A DNA stretch of 36,652 nt from contig JAKFDL010000030.1 in NCBI GenBank assembly GCA_036676175.1, forward strand, positions 1 to 36,652, in the 5' to 3' direction. The stretch comes from Methylotenera_A sp036676175 (GTDB lineage: Bacteria; Pseudomonadota; Gammaproteobacteria; Burkholderiales; Methylophilaceae). The position numbers and the translations under genes are program-made. The notes beneath the pieces are model-generated. The model was not told the DNA's origin, ran no database searches, and worked only from the letters and a program-made list of their open reading frames with translations. Positions 15,556-23,031 of the stretch are shown here, piece by piece; within the stretch, counting starts at the first letter, position 1; every line of letters begins with the position of its first letter.

Positions 15556-16572
15556 ATGCATAACTTTGCAAATTCTGTTATCACTTGGCAAAAGCGGTAC
15601 GGTCGCCACGATTTACCTTGGCAGACTAAGTTAAACCAGACTCCCGACCCATACGCAATCTGGGTATCTGAAATTATGCTGCAACAAACACAAGTAGCTG
15701 CGGTAATGGGCTATTACGCTAAATTTATGAGGCGGTTTCCTTCCATAAAACAGCTAGCAAATGCGACCCAAGATGAAGTGTTACAACATTGGAGCGGGCT
15801 GGGTTATTACAGCCGGGCGCGTAATCTACATAGCGCGGCACTAAAAATTATGGACGATTTCAACGGAAAATTCCCACAACGCTTTGAGGATATTTTAAGC
15901 TTGCCCGGTATTGGTCACTCTACCGCTGCTGCTATTTCAACCTTTGCTTTTAACCAGCCCATGCCGATTTTAGACGGCAATGTTAAACGCGTCTTTGCAC
16001 GTCACTTTAATATTGCCGGCTGGCCTAGCTTACCTAAAGTTCAGCAAACTATGTGGCAAATTGCAATACGCGAAAACCCACAAGAAGACGCCATTGCCTA
16101 CACTCAGGGTTTAATGGATTTAGGCGCAACACTATGCACACGCAGCAAGCCAAATTGCCCCGCCTGCCCTGTGAATACAAGCTGTGTAGCGCTTGCAAAT
16201 CATAGTGTCAGCCAATTACCCACCCCCAAACCGCACAAAGCGATTCCAGAGCGGAATATCTATTTTTTAGTGTATCAAAACAGCAATGATATCTTGCTGG
16301 AAAGGCGTGCCAACAAGGGGATTTGGGGAGGCTTGTGGAGCTTTCCTGAGGCGGAAACGCTACCTCCCAATGGACAAGAAAATATGCAGCTGTTGCCTCA
16401 ATTCAGTCATACCTTCACGCACTTTAAGTTGCATATACAGCCGGTGCTGATTCAATCGACTGCGCAGACAATCCTGCCAAACAGGTTATGGATAGGGCTT
16501 GAGGAAGCGATGGAAGCAGCGATTCCGACCCCTGTACGTAAAATCTTAGTTACCCTAAGCAATCAAAAATAG
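15556..16572 (+). CDS. mutY: Adenine DNA glycosylase
   Basis: This 338-residue base-excision enzyme removes adenine mispaired with 8-oxoguanine. Glu39 in SEIMLQQTQV is the catalytic acid. The helix-hairpin-helix is LPGIGHSTAAAI (about 116-127), followed by Asp140 in ILDGNVKR, the transition-state Asp. The [4Fe-4S] cluster ligands are Cys194, Cys201, Cys204 and Cys210 with the required C-x6-C-x2-C-x5-C spacing. Residues about 230-335 form the MutT-like domain that reads 8-oxoguanine (NKGIWGGLWSFPE; FSHTFTHFKLHI). Length is normal and nothing is missing. It starts at ATG 15556 and ends before a terminator at 16593-16625. Confidence 0.97.
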   Translation: MHNFANSVITWQKRYGRHDLPWQTKLNQTPDPYAIWVSEIMLQQTQVAAVMGYYAKFMRRFPSIKQLANATQDEVLQHWSGLGYYSRARNLHSAALKIMDDFNGKFPQRFEDILSLPGIGHSTAAAISTFAFNQPMPILDGNVKRVFARHFNIAGWPSLPKVQQTMWQIAIRENPQEDAIAYTQGLMDLGATLCTRSKPNCPACPVNTSCVALANHSVSQLPTPKPHKAIPERNIYFLVYQNSNDILLERRANKGIWGGLWSFPEAETLPPNGQENMQLLPQFSHTFTHFKLHIQPVLIQSTAQTILPNRLWIGLEEAMEAAIPTPVRKILVTLSNQK

Positions 16573-16592
16573 CGTTACAAAAACAGACCAAT

Positions 16593-16625
16593 AAAAAGCA
16601 GGCCTATAAGTTGGCCTGCTTTTTT
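16593..16625. terminator. Intrinsic terminator between mutY and the convergent 76-residue gene
   Basis: AAAAAGCAGGCC (16593-16604) and GGCCTGCTTTTT (16613-16624) make a 12-bp stem around an eight-base loop. A-run and T-run symmetry lets it serve both directions. Confidence 0.9.
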
Positions 16626-16645
16626 AATAACTAAGGAGACTGAGG

Positions 16646-16876
16646 TTAATGCAACCGTGACTGCAAAATTTTATCAGCCAGCATTTGAAAACGCGGTGAA
16701 ACAAATTTTCTGGCTTGTGAACCTGCATCTGCAATACTCAACAATTCTTCAATCGCTGAGCGGAAACCCAACTCAAATAACCAATAATCCTCTGGATTAA
16801 TTGCCGATTTTTTGTCCGTATTCACATCTGCACATAGTCGCTCAAAAGCTTCCATACACACATTGCGATCTGCCAT
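16646..16876 (-). CDS. Small helical protein of unknown function
   Basis: This 76-residue, acidic and probably all-helical protein starts MADRNVCMEAFERLCADV. It contains SAINPEDYWLFELGFRSAIEE, a typical amphipathic helix pair, and ends with a basic helix DKILQSRLH. GGGAGG lies just upstream of ATG 16876. It follows the Fae paralogue on the same strand by 106 bp, but a good promoter in that gap (16920-16947) suggests it can be made separately. I recognise no family and see no catalytic motif, signal peptide or metal site. The shared terminator at 16593-16625 follows 21 bp after the stop. Confidence 0.7.
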   Translation of the reverse strand: MADRNVCMEAFERLCADVNTDKKSAINPEDYWLFELGFRSAIEELLSIADAGSQARKFVSPRFQMLADKILQSRLH

Positions 16877-16919
16877 ATTGCCTCCCTAACCTACAAAATT
16901 CCAATCACACTCATTAGCT

Positions 16920-16947
16920 ATCATAAAACTAACAACAACTTTGTCAA
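16920..16947 (-). promoter_or_regulatory. Sigma70-type promoter of the 76-residue gene
   Basis: Read leftward, TTGACA (16947-16942) is a perfect -35 and TATGAT (16925-16920) matches the -10 at five of six, with a 16-bp spacer. Transcription would start near 16913, leaving a leader of about 37 bases. Confidence 0.6.
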
Positions 16948-16982
16948 CCACTCCGTTGGTCAGTCCTAGTTGGTTTTAGTGC

Positions 16983-17534
16983 TTATTTCTGGTCCCAACT
17001 GTCTTCCCACATGCAGTGTTTAATTTTGTGACGGTTGGCAATTAGTTCATCTATGCTAGGTTCGTCGTTTAATGCACGTTTAATCGCAAGCTTAGTCGCA
17101 TCGTAATTATTTTTATACATATCGGCTTTGTCTAGTTTGCCTTCTTTTTCTAGCGCGATACAACCTGGGTCAATCCATACTAGGCTAATAATGCACAAAT
17201 CATTCACTTGTGCTTTGGGTATGATGCCTTCAATCACGCAATCTAAAATCGCATCCGCTGTAGCCGCTTGCACCACGCCACCAAACAAGCTTACATCCGT
17301 ACTGCCTTTTAATGTTACTTTTGGCACCGTCATACAAACTGGGCGGACCAGTTGGTTAATATCGCGTACCGCAAACATGGCAGTATGGCCCTTGCTTTGT
17401 GCCATTAAATTGGCAAATGCCTGGCCAACTGGCCCATCGACAGCACCGATTAAAATTTCTGGCATGGCCGCAGTGACATCTTTGCCTTCTGTGTATACGG
17501 TAGCTTCGCCTGCTTTAAAAATGATTTTTGACAT
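16983..17534 (-). CDS. Formaldehyde-activating enzyme (Fae) family paralogue
   Basis: This 183-residue protein matches the Fae fold, with EILIGAVDGPVGQAFANLM (26-44), KGHTAMFAV, the KVTLKG strand, the GGVVQAATADAILDCVIEGI helix, IIPKAQVNDLCIISLVWI and NYDATKLAIKRAL. True Fae condenses formaldehyde with tetrahydromethanopterin. The catalytic His of Fae lies in a GNEVAH-type segment before the first strand. Here the aligned stretch GKDVTAAMPEILIG has no His, and the first His of the whole protein is residue 50. It also has a C-terminal tail with HKIKHCMWEDSW. These marks place it with the Fae2/Fae3-like homologues of methylotrophs, whose role is not established. AAGGAA precedes ATG 17534, and a promoter is visible at 17592-17621. 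Confidence 0.9.
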   Translation of the reverse strand: MSKIIFKAGEATVYTEGKDVTAAMPEILIGAVDGPVGQAFANLMAQSKGHTAMFAVRDINQLVRPVCMTVPKVTLKGSTDVSLFGGVVQAATADAILDCVIEGIIPKAQVNDLCIISLVWIDPGCIALEKEGKLDKADMYKNNYDATKLAIKRALNDEPSIDELIANRHKIKHCMWEDSWDQK

Positions 17535-17591
17535 GATGTTCCTTAAAAACGAATGAATAAGACTGTTAAATAAATGATGAATTAATTGAGT

Positions 17592-17621
17592 ATTTTACCA
17601 AATGCGCGACGGGAGTTTCAA
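17592..17621 (-). promoter_or_regulatory. Candidate sigma70 promoter of the Fae paralogue
   Basis: Read leftward, TTGAAA (17621-17616) and TAAAAT (17597-17592) each match at five of six positions and are 18 bp apart. It lies in the 127-bp gap after the GNAT gene, so the Fae paralogue need not depend on GNAT transcription. Confidence 0.5.
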
Positions 17622-17661
17622 ATTATTACGCTAGGTGACATTCTGAAATTTAGAATTGCCA

Positions 17662-18087
17662 TTACAAATCTAGCTGCATTTCCACATGCGGAATATCTAC
17701 ATCGCAATACTCTTCGCTGGTTTGCCTGAACCCTGCTTTTTTGTAGAACTCAATAGCGTGCGTTTGCGCCGATAAAACCACACTTTTACTGCCCTGTTTC
17801 TTACATATTGTCACCGCCTCTTGTAATAAGGCGGCTCCCAAACCACGTCCTCTATAACCTTTAAGTACTGCCATACGGCCAATTTTTTTATACTCAATAA
17901 TACGTAAACAGGCTATTGGTTCATTATTCAATGTGGCTAGCAAATGCAATGCCGTCGCATCGATATCATCCCACTCAAACTCTGGCGTAACCGCTTGCTC
18001 TTCGATAAAAACCGGCGTGCGCACTGCGCGCAATTGCAGTTGGTGGCTGGCCCATGTCACCACTTGAATATTAAATTTATCTTTCAA
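17662..18087 (-). CDS. GNAT-family N-acetyltransferase
   Basis: This 141-residue protein has the GNAT fold. The early QLRAVRTPVFIEEQAV helix is typical of the family's small standalone members. The acetyl-CoA pyrophosphate loop is GYRGRGLGAALLQEA (about residues 78-92), followed by VVLSAQTHAIEFYKKAGF, the usual beta-5/alpha-4 closing with Tyr114 as probable general acid. The substrate is unknown. The start is TTG 18087: in-frame stops lie a few codons upstream and the next Met is past the middle of the domain, so no ATG start is possible. It is divergent from the DoxX gene and lies upstream of the Fae paralogue. Confidence 0.88.
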   Translation of the reverse strand: MKDKFNIQVVTWASHQLQLRAVRTPVFIEEQAVTPEFEWDDIDATALHLLATLNNEPIACLRIIEYKKIGRMAVLKGYRGRGLGAALLQEAVTICKKQGSKSVVLSAQTHAIEFYKKAGFRQTSEEYCDVDIPHVEMQLDL

Positions 18088-18202
18088 TTTGAATCGGTCT
18101 TATCAATCATTTGTACTTGCAGAGGTTTAAGCTAACGGGCATTATGCTTGTTTATTATGCTTTGTCTTTTTATACACAAGTTAAATTTTTAAAGGTTTAA
18201 AT

Positions 18203-18586
18203 ATGCAGAAATATCATACAGCAGTGGCGCGCATTATGCTGGCACTAGTTTTTTTAGGATTAGTTATATTAAAACTAGCCGAAATCACTAACAACCCCAA
18301 CGGTTATTTGCAATACCAAATGACTTTAGGTCAGTTTGGATTACCGAGTATTTTTGCGCCCTTGTTAATTCTTGTACAACTGGTGGGTAGCCTTGCTTTA
18401 TTAGTTGGCTATAAAACTAAATTGGTTGCCAGAGTATTAATGGGCTTAGCGCTTTTCACTGCGGTGGTATTAGGGCGTGTTATCCCTGATATGTTCTTTT
18501 TATATTTAGGCATTGCCGGTGGCATGTGGCTATTAAGCTTGTATCCTCAAACCGCTTGCAGCCTGGATAATTTGAAGAAAAACTAA
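18203..18586 (+). CDS. DoxX-family membrane protein
   Basis: This 127-residue protein has four hydrophobic helices (about 8-27, 50-68, 76-93 and 95-112). The DoxX pattern is ARIMLALVFLGLVILKLAEI, FGLPSIFAPLLILVQLVGSLALLVGY and a third helix with RVLMGLALFTAVVLGR. DoxX was named for a subunit of a thermophilic quinol oxidase, but most bacterial members are small inner-membrane proteins linked to redox or thiol stress. AAAGG lies nine bases before ATG 18203. It faces the lipoprotein metallohydrolase gene, separated by a hairpin at 18597-18635, and is divergent from the GNAT gene. Confidence 0.88.
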   Translation: MQKYHTAVARIMLALVFLGLVILKLAEITNNPNGYLQYQMTLGQFGLPSIFAPLLILVQLVGSLALLVGYKTKLVARVLMGLALFTAVVLGRVIPDMFFLYLGIAGGMWLLSLYPQTACSLDNLKKN

Positions 18587-18596
18587 GAAATAATTA

Positions 18597-18635
18597 ATGC
18601 CCTGCAAGCCTTATGTATATTGGTTTGTAGGGCAT
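18597..18635. terminator. Hairpin between the convergent DoxX and metallohydrolase genes
   Basis: ATGCCCTGCAAGCC and GGTTTGTAGGGCAT pair over 14 positions with two G-U pairs around an 11-base loop. The T content after it on either strand is modest, so termination efficiency is uncertain. Confidence 0.6.
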
Positions 18636-18647
18636 TTATATTTGCCT

Positions 18648-19598
18648 TTATTCCCACTCTAAAGCAGGGAAGATAATATTCACATTGCGCCGGTTGGCGA
18701 TATCAAACAGCACCCATTTATGTTTTTCGCTGGCAGCGGCCGTGCTCATTGTTGCTTCCATGCTGTCACCTTTTTTGATACTGGTACGAATATCGGTCAA
18801 TAACGTCGTAAAGTAACGTTGGGCATTATTCATCGCCGTGACGCCTGCTTGATTGGTCTTTTGCACTGGTCCATGACCAGGTACCACCTGTTTAAACGGG
18901 TAGGTTTTTAATGTATCTAACATGGCAATCAAGCCCTTAATATCGCCTTCTATCACTGGCGTGCGCTCAACAAATAACAAATCGCCGGTAAATATGGTTT
19001 GGGTTTTACTGTCTTCCACGGTGATATCCGTATTGGTATGTGCGTTAGGATGCGCAGTCACTTTTACTTGCCTATCCCCTAGATCCAAGGTTTCTACAGA
19101 TTTAATCGCCATCGTCGGTGCAACAATATCCGTGCCTTTGGCATCGGCGCCTAGATAACGTTGATTCAGTTTATCGTAGCCTTCTTTACGCGTATGCATG
19201 GCTTGTTCAAGCTTTTCATGGCCAATAAACTTAGGCTTATCTGTTAAAAATGCAGCGTTGCCAAAAATGTGGTCAGGGTGCACGTGGGTATTGATGACAT
19301 ATAAAATAGGCTTGTCGGTGACTTTTTGAATGGCAGCACGTAATTGTTGCCCCACTTTCAAGCTGCCGCCGGTGTCAATCACGGCCACGCCCCGCTCACC
19401 CACTACAAAACTAATGTTGCAAATGTCGCCGGTATAACCTTCATCAATATCCAGATGCTCGCCATGATGCACGTAAACACCGTTGCCCAAATTTTCTATC
19501 CTAAAGCCATCTTCAGCTGCCTGTGTAGCAGACTGATTGGCTGCACAACCTGCTAATGCCAATATTGCCATTGCTACAATATTTAGTAAAACTCTCAT
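18648..19598 (-). CDS. Lipoprotein metallo-beta-lactamase-fold zinc metallohydrolase (quinoprotein-relay type)
   Basis: This 316-residue protein has a lipobox LALAGC (Cys18), so it is exported and lipid anchored. The metallo-beta-lactamase zinc ligands are complete: His105, His107, Asp109 and His110 in THVHPDH, then His187, Asp206 and His242 (GHG). The GVYVHHGEHLDIDEGYTGDICN opening and the Gly-Asp-Ile-Cys loop recall the quinoprotein relay system zinc metallohydrolases found with PQQ dehydrogenases in methylotrophs; I hold that subfamily assignment with moderate confidence. It is divergent from cytochrome b561 across 112 bp holding two inverted repeats, which suggests joint control. The substrate is unknown. 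Confidence 0.88.
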   Translation of the reverse strand: MRVLLNIVAMAILALAGCAANQSATQAAEDGFRIENLGNGVYVHHGEHLDIDEGYTGDICNISFVVGERGVAVIDTGGSLKVGQQLRAAIQKVTDKPILYVINTHVHPDHIFGNAAFLTDKPKFIGHEKLEQAMHTRKEGYDKLNQRYLGADAKGTDIVAPTMAIKSVETLDLGDRQVKVTAHPNAHTNTDITVEDSKTQTIFTGDLLFVERTPVIEGDIKGLIAMLDTLKTYPFKQVVPGHGPVQKTNQAGVTAMNNAQRYFTTLLTDIRTSIKKGDSMEATMSTAAASEKHKWVLFDIANRRNVNIIFPALEWE

Positions 19599-19614
19599 GG
19601 TGTACCCTTGTCTA

Positions 19615-19687
19615 TAGCGTGATGTAAACGCTACAATAGGTTGTAATGTAATGGTGCTGTAGTGTAAGTGTAAGTGACGCTTGTCAC
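19615..19687. promoter_or_regulatory. Two inverted repeats in the metallohydrolase/cytochrome b561 divergent promoter
   Basis: TAGCGT-N7-ACGCTA (19615-19633) and GTGAC-GCTT-GTCAC (19674-19687) both have perfect arms. They are candidate sites for one or two regulators of the divergent pair. I do not recognise a specific regulator consensus. Confidence 0.4.
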
Positions 19688-19710
19688 ATAATTTAATAAA
19701 GGATATTACT

Positions 19711-20304
19711 ATGGATCAGGCTGCAACGCGCTATACCAAAACCGCCAGAATTTTACATTGGCTCATTGCATTGGCTATATTTGGCATGTTTGCACTGGGC
19801 TGGTATATGACCGAGTTGCCTAAAGAAGCTCCTAAACAAATGGCTTATGATGTATTCGAATGGGGTATTTACACTTGGCAACTATCCGAAGAAGCCTCTC
19901 CCCGAACCTTTTACTATAACTTGCATAAATCTCTTGGCGTTACTTTGTTGGTGCTTATCGCTATCCGCATTTTATGGCGCTTAACGCATAAGCCACCGCC
20001 AATACTCGACTCTCATCAGCCATGGGAAAAAAAATTGGCTAAAGCTTCACATTACCTGCTTTATTTGTTGATGATTGCATTACCCGTTAGCGGTATCATC
20101 ATGAGTACATACAGCAAATATGGAATTAAGTGGTTTGGGGTGCCGTTTATTAAAGGTCTTGATAATAATGCCATGCGCGAGTTTTATGTAGAGATACACG
20201 AAGCAATAGGGATTGCCATACTTTTAGTGATTGTCTTACATATTATTGGGGCTCTCAAGCATAAATTTATCGATAAAGATAAGACTCTAGAGCGCATGCT
20301 GTAA
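19711..20304 (+). CDS. Cytochrome b561 family protein
   Basis: This 197-residue, four-helix inner-membrane cytochrome of the CybB type moves electrons between quinol and periplasmic partners. Likely haem ligands are His16 (ILHWLIA), His72 (NLHKSLGV), and His163 and His177, spaced by 14 as in E. coli CybB. The helix 1 to 2 loop is longer than in CybB and holds WGIYTWQLSEE. AAAGGA (19698-19703) sits seven bases before ATG 19711; an upstream in-frame TTG at 19681 would add ten residues without a ribosome site. It is divergent from the lipoprotein metallohydrolase and closed by a strong terminator at 20320-20347. Confidence 0.93.
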   Translation: MDQAATRYTKTARILHWLIALAIFGMFALGWYMTELPKEAPKQMAYDVFEWGIYTWQLSEEASPRTFYYNLHKSLGVTLLVLIAIRILWRLTHKPPPILDSHQPWEKKLAKASHYLLYLLMIALPVSGIIMSTYSKYGIKWFGVPFIKGLDNNAMREFYVEIHEAIGIAILLVIVLHIIGALKHKFIDKDKTLERML

Positions 20305-20319
20305 TTGGACTCAAACTAC

Positions 20320-20347
20320 AAAAAATCCCGCTATTGCGGGCTTTTTT
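20320..20347 (+). terminator. Intrinsic terminator after cytochrome b561
   Basis: CCCGC-TATT-GCGGG (20327-20340) is preceded by an A-run and followed by CTTTTTT. It is positioned 15 bp after the stop. Confidence 0.9.
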
Positions 20348-20418
20348 ATTGTCTTATTAATTCATCTTAATTCGCATGCTCTTTAAGCCTGATGGATATT
20401 AGCTTGCAGGCAGAATTT

Positions 20419-21492
20419 CTACTCCGTGCTTTGATGATATTGTTTGCTGTATTCACGCACAGCTTTCAGCATAGCGTCGGCGTTTTCTGGGGGTGTCCAC
20501 TGCGTAATACCATGGCCAAGGTTAAATACATGGCCATGACCATGGCCATAACTTGCCAATATTGAAGCAACTTCTTTTTCAATGGCTTCGGGTGTGGACA
20601 GTAAAATGGCTGGATCCAAATTGCCTTGTAGTGCGACTTGATTACCCACTCTTTTCCTGGCCTGCCCTATATCCACTGTCCAATCAAGCCCAATTGCATC
20701 TGCACCAATGTCGGCTTGCGCTTCTAACCACAACGCACCGCCTTTGGTGAATACAATACTTGGTACTTTTTTGCCTTCAGCATTTTTGATTAGGCCGGCC
20801 ACAATTTTCTGCATGTAATTAAGCGAAAATTCAGTATAGGCATTGTGTGACAGTGCGCCACCCCACGAATCAAAAATCATCACTGCTTGCGCCCCAGCCG
20901 CAATTTGCGCGTTGAGATATTGAATCACTGTTTGCGCGTTGGTTTCTAAAATATGGTGCAGTAAATCTGGTCGCGCATACGCCATTTTTTTGGTGTTCAA
21001 AAAATCGGTGCCGCCTTTGCCTTCCACCATGTAGGTGGCTAGCGTCCATGGACTGCCGCTAAAACCAATCAACGGTACGCGACCATTGATAGTTTTGCGA
21101 ATTTGCGCGACTGCATCAAATACATACTGCAGCTTGACCATATCAGGCACATGCAAGGCCTTGATTTCACCTTCTTCGCGTAAGGTGCGCTCAAACTTTG
21201 GGCCTTCACCTTCTTCAAAATACAAGCCTAAACCCATCGCATCTGGCAAAGTGAGAATGTCAGAAAATAGAATGGACGCATCCAGCAAAGGATAACGATC
21301 TAATGGCTGTAGCGTAACTTCGGTAGCAAAGTGTGGGTTCTTGCACAAATCTAGAAAGCTACCCGCTGTTTTGCGGCTTTCGCGATATTCTGGCAAATAG
21401 CGTCCCGCTTGACGCATCATCCACACTGGCGTGTAAGGCGTAGCTTCGCGATTTAAAGCACGCAGAAAAGTGTCATTTTGTAGTGCAGCCAT
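20419..21492 (-). CDS. hemE: Uroporphyrinogen-III decarboxylase
   Basis: This 357-residue cytoplasmic haem-pathway enzyme removes four carboxyls from uroporphyrinogen III to give coproporphyrinogen III. The N-terminal signature PVWMMRQAGRYLPEYRESR (about 22-40) holds the substrate-gripping Arg residues, and ILFSDILTLPDAMGL (about 74-88) holds the catalytic Asp. GFSGSPWTLATYMVEG and the C-terminal FNLGHGITQWTPPENA also match. Length is standard. It lies downstream of gltD on the same strand but beyond a long terminator hairpin (21523-21569), so it should have its own promoter in the short gap 21493-21522 or rely on read-through. The same pathway's hemL is at 28200. Confidence 0.98.
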   Translation of the reverse strand: MAALQNDTFLRALNREATPYTPVWMMRQAGRYLPEYRESRKTAGSFLDLCKNPHFATEVTLQPLDRYPLLDASILFSDILTLPDAMGLGLYFEEGEGPKFERTLREEGEIKALHVPDMVKLQYVFDAVAQIRKTINGRVPLIGFSGSPWTLATYMVEGKGGTDFLNTKKMAYARPDLLHHILETNAQTVIQYLNAQIAAGAQAVMIFDSWGGALSHNAYTEFSLNYMQKIVAGLIKNAEGKKVPSIVFTKGGALWLEAQADIGADAIGLDWTVDIGQARKRVGNQVALQGNLDPAILLSTPEAIEKEVASILASYGHGHGHVFNLGHGITQWTPPENADAMLKAVREYSKQYHQSTE

Positions 21493-21522
21493 ACTTTTTA
21501 CCTAACCAATTTGTTACTTAAT

Positions 21523-21569
21523 AAAAAAGGATACAAAGCTAATAAATCAGTAGCCTTGCATCCTTTTTT
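21523..21569 (-). terminator. Terminator of the gltBD operon
   Basis: AAAAAAGGAT (21523-21532) pairs with ATCCTTTTTT (21560-21569), and GCTA with TAGC inside. A T-run follows on the minus strand. It lies 18 bp after the gltD stop. Confidence 0.8.
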
Positions 21570-21586
21570 GGATTCTTCACTTAAAA

Positions 21587-23014
21587 CTAACGCGGCAATG
21601 TCGAGCTGCCCATTAAATACTCATCTACTGCTTGCGCAGCTTGGCGGCCTTCGCGAATCGCCCACACTACTAAAGATTGTCCACGGCGCATATCGCCCGC
21701 GGCAAATACTTTGTCGACATTGGTTTTATAACTACCCAATCCATCTGTGCTGGCTTTGGCATTACCCCGCGCATCTTTTTCTACTCCAAACGCTTCAAGC
21801 ACAGATTGCACGGGTGATACAAAACCCATGGCCAACAAGACTAAATCAGCCTTAATGGTAAATTCAGTGCCTGCGACTTCCTGCATTTTGCCGTCTTTCC
21901 ACTCTACTCTGGCGCCGACTAATTCTGTCACTTTGCCGTTTTCGCCTTTAAGCATTTTGGTAGTAATCGACCAATCTCGGTTTGCGCCTTCCTCATGACT
22001 GCTAGAGGTACGCAATTTAAGCGGCCAGTTTGGCCATACCAGTTCCTTATTCTCTTTTACTGGCGGCTGCGGCATCAATTCAAACTGGGTTACGCTTAAT
22101 GCACCATGGCGATTGCTGGTGCCGACGCAATCTGAGCCGGTATCACCACCACCAATTACCACCACGTGTTTATTGGTGGCCTTTACTTGATTGGGCACGG
22201 TGTCACCTGCCACCACTTTATTCTGTGCCGGCAAAAAATCCATGGCGTACATCACACCATCCAGCTCACGGCCTGGCACTGGCAAATCGCGTGGTAACTC
22301 TGCACCCCCCGCCAATACTACTGCATCGTATTCTTTTAATACATCTTGGGCGCTGACATTTTGACCGACATTTTGGTTGACCAAAAAGCTGACGCCCTCG
22401 GCTTCCATCTGTGCCATGCGGCGATCAATGTGCGTTTTTTCCATTTTGAAATCAGGAATACCGTAGCGTAACAAGCCACCAATACGGTCGTTTTTTTCTA
22501 ACACCACGGGGCTATGACCTGCACGCGCCAATTGCTGCGCCGCCGCCAAACCCGCTGGGCCAGAGCCGACAATAGCAATTTTTTTACCAGTTTTGTTAGG
22601 GTTAATTTGCGGTGTTACCCAGTCATTTTCCCACGCCTTATCAATAATTGCGTGTTCAATCGACTTAATGCCGACAGCATCGTTATTGATATTGAGAGTA
22701 CAGGCAGCCTCACATGGGGCAGGGCAAATACGGCCGGTAAACTCAGGGAAGTTATTAGTGGAATGCAATACATCAATCGCATTGTGCCAATCTTGCTGGT
22801 AAACCAAATCATTAAAATCAGGGATGATATTATTGACTGGACAACCCGTGGTGCAAAAAGGAATTCCACAATCCATACAGCGCGCACCTTGCTGCTTGGC
22901 TTGGTCATCCGTTAAATGCAGTACAAACTCTTTGTAATTCTTAACCCGATCTGCAACTGGCAGATTTGCTTCTGCCAGTCTTTCATATTCCATAAAACCC
23001 GTTACTTTACCCAT
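21587..23014 (-). CDS. gltD: Glutamate synthase [NADPH], small (beta) subunit
   Basis: This 475-residue flavoprotein takes electrons from NADPH and passes them through two [4Fe-4S] clusters to the large subunit. The N-terminal clusters are CMDCGIPFCTTGCP (about 46-59) and CPAPCEAAC (about 97-105). The FAD motif is AIVGSGPAGLAAAQQLARAG (about 146-165), and the NADPH motif VVVIGGGDTGSDC (about 285-297). FAAGDMRRGQSLVVWAI closes the FAD site. It lies 17 bp after gltB and is the last gene of the operon. Length is normal. Confidence 0.97.
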   Translation of the reverse strand: MGKVTGFMEYERLAEANLPVADRVKNYKEFVLHLTDDQAKQQGARCMDCGIPFCTTGCPVNNIIPDFNDLVYQQDWHNAIDVLHSTNNFPEFTGRICPAPCEAACTLNINNDAVGIKSIEHAIIDKAWENDWVTPQINPNKTGKKIAIVGSGPAGLAAAQQLARAGHSPVVLEKNDRIGGLLRYGIPDFKMEKTHIDRRMAQMEAEGVSFLVNQNVGQNVSAQDVLKEYDAVVLAGGAELPRDLPVPGRELDGVMYAMDFLPAQNKVVAGDTVPNQVKATNKHVVVIGGGDTGSDCVGTSNRHGALSVTQFELMPQPPVKENKELVWPNWPLKLRTSSSHEEGANRDWSITTKMLKGENGKVTELVGARVEWKDGKMQEVAGTEFTIKADLVLLAMGFVSPVQSVLEAFGVEKDARGNAKASTDGLGSYKTNVDKVFAAGDMRRGQSLVVWAIREGRQAAQAVDEYLMGSSTLPR

Positions 23015-23031
23015 ATTAAAAGTCTTTTCCC

